Part shown: in pieces, positions 19,701-27,900 of the stretch | Layout of the letters: every line of letters begins with the position of its first letter | How positions within the stretch are numbered: the first letter of the stretch is position 1 | Source of the DNA: a virus | Virus record (IMG/VR): IMGVR_UViG_3300030451_001127 | Location: 1 to 46,012 of that record | DNA length: 46,012 bases | Direction: 5' to 3' (one strand) | The notes under the pieces: generated by a model | The model's input: only the letters and a program-made list of their open reading frames with translations | The model's database searches: none | What the model was told of the DNA's origin: nothing | Made by a program: the position numbers and the translations under genes

Positions 19701-21931
19701 CTAAGGGCCAAATATTTATTGGTGTATTTAACAATGTATCAACTACATACCAAGGATCTGACGGCGGAGGTGGCGTTTGGGATTCTACTGCAGACTCAAC
19801 CAACTGGACTGTAGATAGTACTGTTTTCCCTTATTGGTTTGGGCTAGATGATACGCCTATACCATCAGGTCAATATATTGATTTAATTATAACTCCTGTA
19901 ATAGCAGGAGTATATAGCGGTATACCTTTATCAGCCTCAAACTTCGCTATAGGTGGAGCAACAGAAAGCCCAGATAATACTTGGACTGGCGGTAATGTCG
20001 ATGCACCTGTTTTAAAGGTAGAGTTTAGTGACATTGATTACGATGGTGGACCTGGAGTACCTGGTAGCTCGAGTAATAGAGTTAAGGCTAGAGTACATTT
20101 AGATCCATCGTATACGACTGATGGTAACGTGACAGCTTTTATAGACATTGATCAAACAATAGTAGATTTAGGTCGACAGAGATCTGGAGGTGTAAAAACG
20201 ATATATCAAATATACGGTTCTGATGTACAGACTGATCCAACCGTAGCTAATGGCAGAGTGTTTGATTTAACAGATATTACAGAATCTGGATATCAAAACG
20301 GACCTAATCCTCCAGCTAATCCTTTGGTAGGACCTTTAGATCAAGCGCAACCAACTAGTATTATAAATAGTCATATAGCAAATAATACTTTAGTTAATAA
20401 TCAGACAAGCGAGATAGCTAAAATACGTTTTACAGCAGACGAAGATTACTATTACGAAAATAATGGCACGGCTGCGCCGCATGTAGTATTTGATATACCT
20501 GAAGGAAGTCCACTAGAGCCTTATTATACTTATGAGATAACTGATCAAGTATATACCACTGTTTTAGGATATCCACTGTTAACTGATTTTACAGCAAGAA
20601 TATACTTTGAACCTCCTATGACTTCAGAGTTATTTGAAGACTTTAGCACTATACAATATCTTGCTCATATTGCAAATATAATTTACACACCAGTTGCTTT
20701 ACCTAGAGCAGCTACTGGTTTAGCTTCTATTGATTACAATGAAAGAACTAGCTGTAGCGCTGCAGAAAAAACTATATGTCTATACGGCGTTAAAGATTCT
20801 ACTTATGAAATAAGAATTGAAAAGAAGTCAAGTCTTACTAGTGACACTGCTAGTCAATATTATAATTTTGAAACAAAAGCTTTCCAAACAGACATTGCTT
20901 TTGAATCAGGAACTATAGGCGCAAAAGGCGTAAACAAACATTACGTATGTTTGCCAGAGGTAACTTCAGATACTAGATATGATATAGTTATAAACCCAGG
21001 AACAACAACTGTTTCTTCTTCAATACCTGTTCTTAGAGGACAAGCTAAGATTTTGCAATATGGTAAAAGAACATTAAGTATAAAACCACAAACAGAAGGA
21101 GGTGGTAGCTACGGAACTATGCCAACTTTTGAAATAACTAGGCCTTATAGTAAAAAGTATAGTTACAAAGGATACTCTAATGATACTAATATTACTGGAG
21201 GTAATGGCGGCGTAAGTTCTACAAATATTACGCTAACTAAAGTTAGTTCTAGATTAGAAGAAGGTATGTTTATATGTGATCCTTTTGGAACTAGTACTAT
21301 ACCTCATTTAACTAAGATAAACAAAATACGAAATACAAGAATAACTTTATCTACAGCTTGCACTGTGGCAGACAATACTAATCTGCTAGCATTTCGCGAT
21401 AATGGCTCTGTAGTTCCGTTTAATTTATCTGTGCCACCAGCTTCTGGCAAAACGATTTCTTTAAAACAAGATCTTGACTTTAGAAAAGCTTTATCTAATC
21501 CAACCAAAGTTACTGCAACTAATACTACTACGGCTGGAACTAGCGTTAGATTTGGAACAAATAGCATGAGAGGCATAGTTGAAGGCATGATATTTACTGG
21601 TAACGGTGTTGTTGGTGCGCCTGGAGATGTTTTGCCTAATGGTGTTGTCTTTGCAAGGGTTTCATCAATTAATCTTGAAGCTGGAGAATTTACAGCTAAT
21701 GTAGCTCAAAATCTTACTGGAGTAAATTTAACTTTTATTTCAGAAGAAATTACAAATGACGTTTCAGATGATTTTGCTAGTACCGACACTCGCAATATCT
21801 TTGCGACTAAACATTTAAACGCAAGTTTAGAAAGTGGTAATCTAAAAATAGAAGGTTATTTAAATATAAATATTTTAGGCAAAGATTCAGATGTATTTAT
21901 ATATCTTGATGATTTTGCTTCAACAAATTAA
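13718..21931 (+). CDS. Giant tail/stabilisation structural protein (2737 residues)
   Basis: About 300 kDa. The N-terminus, with FSKAKMNKDMDERLVPKG and EYRDALNIEIATSEGSDVG (to about residue 47), resembles the conserved opening of tail stabilisation / tail-hub proteins in marine and crAss-like phages (recalled, P22 gp10-like by analogy). The rest is a long series of beta-strand-rich, Tyr-, Asp-, Asn- and Thr-rich stretches, low in Lys, consistent with stacked beta domains. There is a Cys-bearing insert (DYDVFIDCCTAYTL, near 1090). The region around 1600-1760 contains LLNRNTRLIMFCEDKVLRAD and MRGAVLRLTNEGLVAVSDK, propeller-like blades as in receptor-contacting tail tubes. There is no visible cleavage motif and no frameshift; one open frame covers 8.2 kb. 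Homologues in other phages seem shorter, so domain fusion is likely. Role in the tail: confident; precise function: not. Confidence 0.75.
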   Translation: MPELKRTFSKAKMNKDMDERLVPKGEYRDALNIEIATSEGSDVGTAQSLLGNTLQNTMHSSDGVYFSADDVTSTATCVGSIAADDRDCIYYLVSDGDLNNAHGYPTIRKDYILEYNTVSENLKYVFVDIFEVNTSPNANVNGSTTIPVELGASNTTNITGIREGMYITGTFNNVSGSSQTILGQTVANGATYTVTKSDNVRVISQTYESNTRKYTLNKTLYLADANVITFNAERVLEFNKNTVITGINILDDFLFFTDNHHEPKKINIVRSILGTGGTTEDLIGGTTTATFNGETPYFQTRLVKPYPYPSSGDIDSYEVAITQNTSGDVAPIYVGLEDITVIKEAPTQPLELEMFRTSLKRVQDDGTENPPFGIQTNVTYTESGNTPIAVESEVPITFDNPVDFRVNDILLIAPQQDTYSPDDFDDYDIRAEVIQSNVTGPNQLATTGFVIKILSINANIQGTNWYVRLEDKDPLFKFKFPRFSYRYKYCDGEYSPFAPFSQIAFLPDYFEYKPKKGYNLGMVNQLRGLRLNYYKHRDYEENAYDAPVFPQDVVEIDILYKETNNPVVYTVKTIRKNDGDPMWPSNEVTELGNARGSFEVTTDMIHNVVPANQLIRPYDNVPRKALAQEISASRLIYGNYLQNYTVLRDPIIQLGIDSTAIEDYSNGSEINYALPSVKTMRKYQVGVVFSDRHGRETPVLTSEKASIEVPKTLSEFRNRLVCNIDTKFGEVPSWAEYMSWYVKEISSEYYTIAMDRWYNAADGNIYISFPSADRNKLSEEDYLILKKAHGSNQAVDEKSRYKILSIDNEAPDYIKSKRTVVGKLFNEGFVGNNVEGYPIEDTNFIDIDNGIDEDGPFNSVFGEVSDFSDSEYELVITGGLPVERAVYQVQQITTFGNSARIIIVGSFGPEISFTSSNGLFSGAVDNLTVSLIKLTPVNRPEFDGRFFVKIFRDEALEKFVLSQSNESEQYVVNDSIGVRYINNNAYTNIYSPDQPIPVDLQYINSWATNSGVASERSKHPTEYSHIVAADGQYYWGGASSANGDGDAFGLTTKAVNGNPMLALNYAQFQIEDFNDGCSQFWGAVAEDYDVFIDCCTAYTLTGKRAYYNPDTYEAAGDTFDHIMCDAPGSRYQNNLPWHDISDESGILDNGSLGSESERSPYPYAGIYSGSNFSSNGFGIYNEGKGHPSRGIWGDDGDGNPIYMDLSYSGIYSNYTTWNGEDLDDEQVPAHTVQNGSSGIQQNAVREIMEKLGTPGTRFRFRDDPDQTVYIVQGEMHTPGGYQNIGSAADNYYLGYDNEFWTATSKLEGVWGIRNFVYDVQQYFDSNFEQWSDELNTVRCLRQRWTIVCRTAAGGGIGSGPSGYNPIRGTKSHVPFGDSKFRRALHHDYTDKIVLDVLDSDVESYDVGSYTENPAIWETEPKESVDVDLYYQASGLIPLTLKSSNNEELIPIGTTFESSLNSTTIVQPTTHTVTKVDNETITFTPAIPVVNLPINDGDTVRFTKRNHYSFNNVIKTGAAVGGTTMTLEGGADTIVPQNKLYTQRHYLDWNNCWCFGNGVESDRVRDDFNGTQMDNGVKVSSTITGRVREERREHGMIYSGLYNSTTGVNELNQFIAGENITKDLNPVHGSIQALLNRNTRLIMFCEDKVLRADTNKDLIFNADGNSQLVASNKVIGSTVPYKGKYGIGTNPESLAVTPYAVYFTDAMRGAVLRLTNEGLVAVSDKGMKDYFADLFSSYVDKVVGTYDDRKKEYNITVSSKYEIGDVLPYNNITVSYSDIAGGFTSFKSFYAESGVSINNQYYTFKRGELYKHHDNSSRNNFYGVAASSQTVNTELPFATSNATNGESSITVLFNDQPSDVKAFTTINYEGSENRIQEFDTQAANFYNNDYSVNNGLIATSVTDGEYYNLDAQAGWYVDNIQTNLQDTGNIFFKDKEGKYFAYPTGTTTGFESVLSYDNTTGTSQPNITEVSLNKNAKDITVQGLGNANILHSDANAKGQIFIGVFNNVSTTYQGSDGGGGVWDSTADSTNWTVDSTVFPYWFGLDDTPIPSGQYIDLIITPVIAGVYSGIPLSASNFAIGGATESPDNTWTGGNVDAPVLKVEFSDIDYDGGPGVPGSSSNRVKARVHLDPSYTTDGNVTAFIDIDQTIVDLGRQRSGGVKTIYQIYGSDVQTDPTVANGRVFDLTDITESGYQNGPNPPANPLVGPLDQAQPTSIINSHIANNTLVNNQTSEIAKIRFTADEDYYYENNGTAAPHVVFDIPEGSPLEPYYTYEITDQVYTTVLGYPLLTDFTARIYFEPPMTSELFEDFSTIQYLAHIANIIYTPVALPRAATGLASIDYNERTSCSAAEKTICLYGVKDSTYEIRIEKKSSLTSDTASQYYNFETKAFQTDIAFESGTIGAKGVNKHYVCLPEVTSDTRYDIVINPGTTTVSSSIPVLRGQAKILQYGKRTLSIKPQTEGGGSYGTMPTFEITRPYSKKYSYKGYSNDTNITGGNGGVSSTNITLTKVSSRLEEGMFICDPFGTSTIPHLTKINKIRNTRITLSTACTVADNTNLLAFRDNGSVVPFNLSVPPASGKTISLKQDLDFRKALSNPTKVTATNTTTAGTSVRFGTNSMRGIVEGMIFTGNGVVGAPGDVLPNGVVFARVSSINLEAGEFTANVAQNLTGVNLTFISEEITNDVSDDFASTDTRNIFATKHLNASLESGNLKIEGYLNINILGKDSDVFIYLDDFASTN

Positions 21932-21936
21932 TTAAC

Positions 21937-22326
21937 ATGCCGTACGCAGAACTAACATTTACAGCTCCACTTAATGTATCTTGTCAAGTAGGAGACACTG
22001 CTTACTATTGTAGCACTAGCTCAGGCACAAGTGCTGACGGTGGTTTTACTAATCAATCAGGTAACATTGTAGAAATTGGTGAAATAAGAGAAATAAATAA
22101 TAGAACTAGCAACACACCTACTATGAAAGTAGAAACTAGCTTAGGATATTCTGATCTAGGTAGCGCTAATGGATTATCTGATAAGTTCATATTGTTTAAT
22201 AAAAACAACAAAGCAAACTTAAGTACACCATCAGGGTATTATGCAAAAGTTAAGCTAGCCAACAACTCTACATCTGAAGCAGAACTATATAGCGTAGCTA
22301 TGGAAACGTTTGCTAGTAGTAAATAA
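21937..22326 (+). CDS. Hypothetical structural protein
   Basis: 129 residues beginning MPYAELTFTAPLNVSCQVGD, followed by TAYYCSTSSGTSADGG, a Cys pair separated by several residues, and beta-strand patterns (NIVEIGEIREINN, YYAKVKLANNSTSEAEL). No signal peptide. Polar and Ser/Thr-rich, in keeping with a small virion surface or tail-attached protein. It follows the giant gene by five bases and precedes an A/T-rich gap. No family recognised. Confidence 0.65.
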   Translation: MPYAELTFTAPLNVSCQVGDTAYYCSTSSGTSADGGFTNQSGNIVEIGEIREINNRTSNTPTMKVETSLGYSDLGSANGLSDKFILFNKNNKANLSTPSGYYAKVKLANNSTSEAELYSVAMETFASSK

Positions 22327-22371
22327 ATAGTAAAAAGTGTAACTATATATTAGTAAAATTTAATTAAATTT
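22327..22371 (+). promoter_or_regulatory. A/T-rich gap, possible promoter or leader
   Basis: A 45-base gap containing ACTATATATTAGTAAAATTT and ending AATTAAATTT before the ATG at 22372. No Shine-Dalgarno. It is one of the few real gaps in the late operon, so it might carry a promoter, but no convincing Bacteroidetes consensus pair was found. The TTTAATTAAATTT element recalls the leaders at 2439 and 11130. Confidence 0.35.
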
Positions 22372-22866
22372 ATGGCTAATAATAGTTTAAACAAAAGCGA
22401 TAGTCAACTAGTAAAAAACTTTAGATCTTCTATAACAGAATTAGAAAATAAATTTAAAGAAGCTGCTGACGGCGAAAACATAATTGTAGGTACTAGTGAT
22501 AATCCTATAATACCTAATAGCGATCTATGTTCAACTGAATCTATATTTGCTGACGGTGTTTATGCTAGGGAAATGTTTGTTAAACAAGGCTGCGTTGTCA
22601 TCGGCGCTATACACAAGCATGAGCATATAAGCTTTCTTATGTCAGGTCATTTAACAGTTGTAGACGAAAACGGAGCTTCAGAACATAAGGCTCCAAGCGT
22701 AATAGTCGCTGGGGCAGGGATAAAGAGAGTTGCGTACGCGCATGAAGATACTATATGGTACAACGTGCATGGCAATCCTACAAACACTGAAGATCTTAAA
22801 GAATTAGAAAAAGAAATAATTGTAGCTAGTTATGAAGAATATGAAGAATACATTAAAAATAAATAA
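22372..22866 (+). CDS. Cupin-fold protein
   Basis: 164 residues. The central part has the cupin layout: VVIGAIHKHEHISFLMSGHL around residues 75-94 with His 81, 83 and 85 as potential metal ligands, a Gly after the next strand (SGHLTVVDENG), then VIVAGAGIKRVAYAHED with His 124, and YNVHGNP with His 133. Cupins are six-stranded barrels that bind a metal through two His motifs; the family includes enzymes and simple binding proteins. The N-terminal 40 residues form a helix and the C-terminus an acidic helix (EEYEEYIKNK). It lies among tail/ejection genes, and phage cupins in such places have been noticed before, with no proven function. A metal-dependent virion protein or a cell-surface sugar-modifying enzyme are guesses. 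The start follows an A/T-rich leader. Confidence 0.75.
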   Translation: MANNSLNKSDSQLVKNFRSSITELENKFKEAADGENIIVGTSDNPIIPNSDLCSTESIFADGVYAREMFVKQGCVVIGAIHKHEHISFLMSGHLTVVDENGASEHKAPSVIVAGAGIKRVAYAHEDTIWYNVHGNPTNTEDLKELEKEIIVASYEEYEEYIKNK

Positions 22867-22869
22867 ACT

Positions 22870-23604
22870 ATGAGTTGGGCAGTAGTTGTGGCCGCTGGTA
22901 TTACGGCTACGGTAGAGATAACTAAAAGCGTTCAAGCAAATAATAGGGCCAAAGAGCAGGCTCAGTTAGCAAAAGAAGCTCAAGAAGAGCTAGATAAAGC
23001 TAAAGATCAGTTTGAAGCTTTAGACACTAGTAATCCGTACCTAAACATGGAAAACGTGTATGAAGATTTAACCGTAAATAAGCAAGCCGCAGAGTTTGAA
23101 AGATCTCAGATGCTACAGTCTCAAGCGAATACTATGAATCAAATGAGGGCTGCTGCTGGATCGTCTGGCATAGCCGCGTTAGCACAAACGCTAGCTAATA
23201 CAGGTGCTATAGCAGCGCAAAAAACAAGTGCGTCTATAGCTGCCCAAGAGCAACAAAACATGCTTAAAGAGCGTGCCGAAGAATCTAGACTGCAAGGGCT
23301 TGAGCGTGAAGGAGAAATTATTAGTAGACAAGCTGAAATGGGTATTATACAGTCTATGATGGGTATGTCGGCTGATGAAATTAACGTTGCTAGACAAGCT
23401 GAAATGCTAGCAATACAACAGGCTCAACAAGCTCAAGCTCAAGCTATACAGTCTGGCGGTCAAGCCGTAGCAGGTACATTGAGAGCGGAAGATGTAATAG
23501 ATCAGCAGCAGTATGACGCTGCTATGCAGCAGTTAGGCGGCACTGGCTCTGCGTCTCAGTACGAGTTGTTTAATCAGTGGTTAGCAAGCCAAGGAAATTT
23601 ATAA
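22870..23604 (+). CDS. Probable internal virion / DNA-ejection protein (gp14-like)
   Basis: 244 residues. It begins with a short hydrophobic segment (MSWAVVVAAGITATVEI, 1-17), then a long helical region rich in Ala, Gln, Glu and Met, with ERSQMLQSQANTMNQMRAAAGS and repeated Q/A motifs (AIQQAQQAQAQAIQSG). A membrane-inserting N-terminus followed by coiled coil is the pattern of T7 gp14-type ejection proteins, which enter the cell envelope to build a DNA channel. The end QYELFNQWLASQGNL is also typical. It sits directly before two larger ejection-type genes. The assignment is by pattern and position. Confidence 0.65.
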   Translation: MSWAVVVAAGITATVEITKSVQANNRAKEQAQLAKEAQEELDKAKDQFEALDTSNPYLNMENVYEDLTVNKQAAEFERSQMLQSQANTMNQMRAAAGSSGIAALAQTLANTGAIAAQKTSASIAAQEQQNMLKERAEESRLQGLEREGEIISRQAEMGIIQSMMGMSADEINVARQAEMLAIQQAQQAQAQAIQSGGQAVAGTLRAEDVIDQQQYDAAMQQLGGTGSASQYELFNQWLASQGNL

Positions 23605-23607
23605 GAC

Positions 23608-24966
23608 ATGTCTAATCACACAACAACACGATCAGCAAGAACTTTAAACTACTCTTTAGACTCTAGCCTTTTAAATAGAATCAAGGAAGCTAACTTAATG
23701 ACTGCTAAGGTAGGTTCCATGAAAGCGCCTGGTGAAGGGTTTGGTAAAAACATATCACCTGATATTTTAAATGCTACTAAACTAGTCGCTGCTGGAACTA
23801 TAGACTTTAAAAAAGCTTTAGAAGAAGGTAAAGAAGCAACGCGTCTTCTTGAAGAAAAGTTTAAAAATGCAGAGCTTACTGAAGGGTGGAATACAGTAGA
23901 ACTAAAAGATCAAGTTACTAAAGCAGAAACCGAGCGCCAAACTCGCTATAATGAAGCTGTAAGAAATGGTGATAAAGCCTTACAGGAAAAAATACTTGAA
24001 GAGCAGCAGGTGGCTGTTGCAGCATTTGCTAAGCACGATGCTTTGGGTAAAACTGTTTTAGACACTAAGAAAAACGTAGGCTTTATTGATAATGAAAACG
24101 CTTTTTCGACAGCCGATAAATATTTTTTAGGTGAATATGCTGATCCTAGAAACTTAATGATTATAGATACTAATGTAGACGGTGAAAAAGACGGTATTAC
24201 TCGCATGGGCGTTAAGTATCAAACAACTAACCCTGATGAACCAGGTTATATAGATCCAGCTGAGGCTGAAAAGTTACTAAAAGATCCTAATAGTGGTTAT
24301 AGAAAAATGCCTAAGATGGGTCCATTCGACGAAGGTGAAAGTGAATTTACAATAGTAAGAGCATTAACCACATCTGATGTAACTGACATGCTTGGTAATG
24401 CTACACTACCCACTGTAGAAGCTAACGAAATAGAAAAGCAGATACAAAGATTAGAAAAAGAAAAGGCTAAGTATGGCAAAGACGCCGCTGATGGCGGTGC
24501 TGAAGGTACATACAACTTCAATAATGAAACGATAAGTAGTTCTTTTGGTTCTATGATAAACGAAGGTAATAGCAAGAAGATGATGTATGGTGATTTAAGT
24601 ATGGGCACTACTTTTGCGCAAGACTTTTTATTACACCCTGATTTTAACGCAATGGCTATAAACGCAGACGGGTTTAAAAATATATCTATTACAGTACCTG
24701 AAGGTACACTTGGTGATACAGGCGATGGTATACTTACAGTAGAAGAAATGCAAGCTGTTGATCCGGATAGTGATGTAAGAAAGCTGATATTAAAAGAATT
24801 AGAAAAGCCTGAAAATATTGAAACATTAAAAGCTTACTGGGGTGAGTGGGCTATGCTAAAAGCAAAACGAAGAGTTGATCCAGTTAAGTTTGGTGGAGTA
24901 GCGAACGTGCAAACCAATGTCAGTGTAAATCTTGATGGCACTAACAAAGGAAACAATAGACAATAA
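23608..24966 (+). CDS. Hypothetical ejection-module protein
   Basis: 452 residues, acidic, mainly helical with long charged stretches (KNAELTEGWNTVELKDQVTK; ANEIEKQIQRLEKEKAKYG near 270-290). No signal peptide, membrane segment or enzymatic motif is visible. It lies between the gp14-like gene and the 3420-residue gene, spaced by three and nine bases, as part of one transcription unit. By position it corresponds to the middle protein of the three internal virion proteins in podoviruses, but sequence gives no family support. Confidence 0.55.
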   Translation: MSNHTTTRSARTLNYSLDSSLLNRIKEANLMTAKVGSMKAPGEGFGKNISPDILNATKLVAAGTIDFKKALEEGKEATRLLEEKFKNAELTEGWNTVELKDQVTKAETERQTRYNEAVRNGDKALQEKILEEQQVAVAAFAKHDALGKTVLDTKKNVGFIDNENAFSTADKYFLGEYADPRNLMIIDTNVDGEKDGITRMGVKYQTTNPDEPGYIDPAEAEKLLKDPNSGYRKMPKMGPFDEGESEFTIVRALTTSDVTDMLGNATLPTVEANEIEKQIQRLEKEKAKYGKDAADGGAEGTYNFNNETISSSFGSMINEGNSKKMMYGDLSMGTTFAQDFLLHPDFNAMAINADGFKNISITVPEGTLGDTGDGILTVEEMQAVDPDSDVRKLILKELEKPENIETLKAYWGEWAMLKAKRRVDPVKFGGVANVQTNVSVNLDGTNKGNNRQ

Positions 24967-24975
24967 TAAAATAAT

Positions 24976-27900
24976 ATGTCATTAGAAAATTTAGGTACAG
25001 ATGTAAAGCAGCTGTTAGTAGATTTTACAACTACAGCTAAAGCAGATAACTTTGATTTAAATATTACGCTTACAAAGTTTCCAGAGTTACAGCACGTTGA
25101 TAAACAGCTTTTAGTTGATTTTATCACAACAGCTCAAGCTGACAATTTTGATTTAAACGTTACTCTTCCGAAGTTCCCAGAAATTGTAGGACAAGATGTT
25201 AGCAATGTGGGAAAGCGACAAGACCCAACAGTGTATTACGGGACACCAGTTGTTGGGTTAGACAAGTCAGAATCGCCTACGGTGTCCAAAGAGGAAGATG
25301 TTTCTTCAGATCCTATAAAGAAAGCACTTGACGAAGAAGCTAAAGAAAAAGACGCTGTTAAAAAACAGGCGGAAAGAGAGGTAGCTAATATGTCTCCCGA
25401 GAAGCAAGAGGAGCTTTTTGGTGCTAATTGGTATATGATGCAAGAAGCTTTTAAGGTTTCTACAGTTGCAGATTTAATTAAATCAGGTGAGTACAAAAGT
25501 GAGTTACCACCTGAAACAACCGCTAGTATAGATGACGTACCAGAAAGAGGGGATGAAGGTGAGCTTGGATTAAACTACGACTCACCTGTAATTGATCTAA
25601 CTGATTTTTCCACAGTTATAAATAAAAGCGCTGCAGACGTTAGACTAGCGTTTGATAAAAGTGGTGACTACCCTGGTCTTAGAATTATAGAAACTGGAGG
25701 TATAGGTGAAGCAGTAAGATTTATATTGCCTGACGGTACTGAGATACCTATAGATTTATACCCTACCAAGGATACTGGTAGAGGTGTTAGAGAATGGTTA
25801 TACGAAGGCACTCAATTAGGTGAAGCACAAGCCGCAAGTAGACAGCGTGTGTTAGATGAGCAGATGAACAAGCTCAAGCAAGTAAAAGAGTGGTACGACA
25901 AAAATGATTCAAGAGAAGACATTGGACTGTTTAGAATATTAGGTAAGCGAGACGATGCATTTCATTTTTCTTTTGAAAATACTGAGTACGATGATTTAGA
26001 CTCTATCAACAGGGAGCTAGAAGTTATAGGTTACGAAGTAAAAGCTCCTATTCCAGGTAGATATTTAATATATAATAAAGAAGGAGAAGTTGTCTACAAA
26101 GGTGATGGTGCTCAAGGAGTTCAAAACTTTTTTTGGGAAAATTTAACTGAAGGGCAAATTAGCGCTCTAAAAGATAGCACAACCGAAGCTACTATTAATG
26201 CAACTAACGTATATAGAGCAAATAGAAACGAGCTATATGACAGCGTAATATCTCAAGATCCAGAAGAGCTTCTTAACTGGGGTTTAAATAATATCGTAGG
26301 ACAAAAGGCTTGGCAAGGAACTGTAGTTAAAGAAGGTTCTATTTCAGCATCAAGCTTAATTCGTAATGCCGCTGAGAAAGCTGGAGTATCTGATGCCACT
26401 ATAGATTTATTGCTTGGTGAAGAGTGGATGGGAAATGGAGCACGTGTAGGCACTAAAGATGGAGATGAAGCGGTTAGATTTAATCTTAGAACTTTACTTG
26501 ACGATAAAGATCGCTACGGTAGAGACAAAGGTACTGGTTTAAGTATTCCTCTTGCGTTAAAAAATAAAATACCTGAAGACGAGTTTAATATACTTCAGAA
26601 CCTGTTTAACGCAGATGAAAATGGCTATACAGGTATAGTAACAGAAGATATAATTAAAGAAGAGGCTTTTCGTCAAGCCGACGAGAAGACTGCTACGTAT
26701 ATGTCAACACTATCGTCGCTAGATGACGCTAATGGCCCTCAATTTATACCGCTATATGATGGTAACGGTAACCCTGTACTAGACGAAAACGGTGTTCAGA
26801 AAAAACAAGAGTTTAGGCCTGAGGCTCTTTCGGCTACTATAGATGAATTACGAAGAGGATCTAATTATCTTGATGATATAGCTAGTCAAAATGATAACTA
26901 CTTAAACATGACAGGTAGTTATAAAGAACTTTTTGATGCTTATGGCTTGAAAGGAACGCAAATACAAGCTGAGTCTAAAAAAGAATTAGACGAGGTTTTG
27001 AAACAAGTTGCTGAAGCTGGATTAGGATACGAAGTAAAAGACGGTATAGTTACTGTTAGTGGACTCGACGAAGATAAAGTTAACAAATATCAAAGATTAG
27101 TTAATGATCAAATATACAAGTCAAGAGAAGCAGCTTTACAGTGGACAGAAGGATACGACGCTTTAATGGGCGAGTACAAAACTTTTGCTAGCGACGCTCT
27201 TGATCTTGGCGTTATAACAGATAGAGAATACAACTTCGCGGATAACTTACGCGCTGATTTTTGGGGAGGTTTTAATGATATAGGTCTTAATATATCTTCT
27301 TTCTTTGGTAGCGAACAAGCTATGCGTATGAAAGAAAGCAGGCAAAGAGGCGGTGAAGCTAGAGAGCAGTTAGGTTCATATGACGAAATGATTGACGCTG
27401 GTCTTGGTTGGAGGTTTGCTGGTAGAACTATAGCTCAACAAGGAGCTAACGTGGCTGTTGCTATTGGTACAAATATTATTTTGCCTGGAGCAGGTAGCTG
27501 GCTTGTACCTACTATGTTTGGTTTGAGTGCAGGTGGTGAAAAAAGATTTCAACTTGAGCAACAAATAGACGCCGGAGAGTTTGCGCAGCTAGAATTATCA
27601 AGTTTAGAAAATGCTTATAAAAATGGTTTAGTAGGAAAAGCTGAGTACTTAGAAAGAAAGTCTAATCTTCACGAGACTATAGCACTAGGAGATATTGATA
27701 GAGGCACGCTGTATGCAGCTGTTGGTACCGCTGCTATCATTGAAGGTGGTATATCATACGCTATAGGTACGAACCCTAACGCCAGAAGCGCTATTGACGC
27801 GCTTAAAGGAAGTGTAGATGATATAGCTTCAGCTATAACTACAACATCTGGTAGTAGGTTTCTTCAAATGACTGGTAAAACTTTGAAAGAGATCGGTGGA

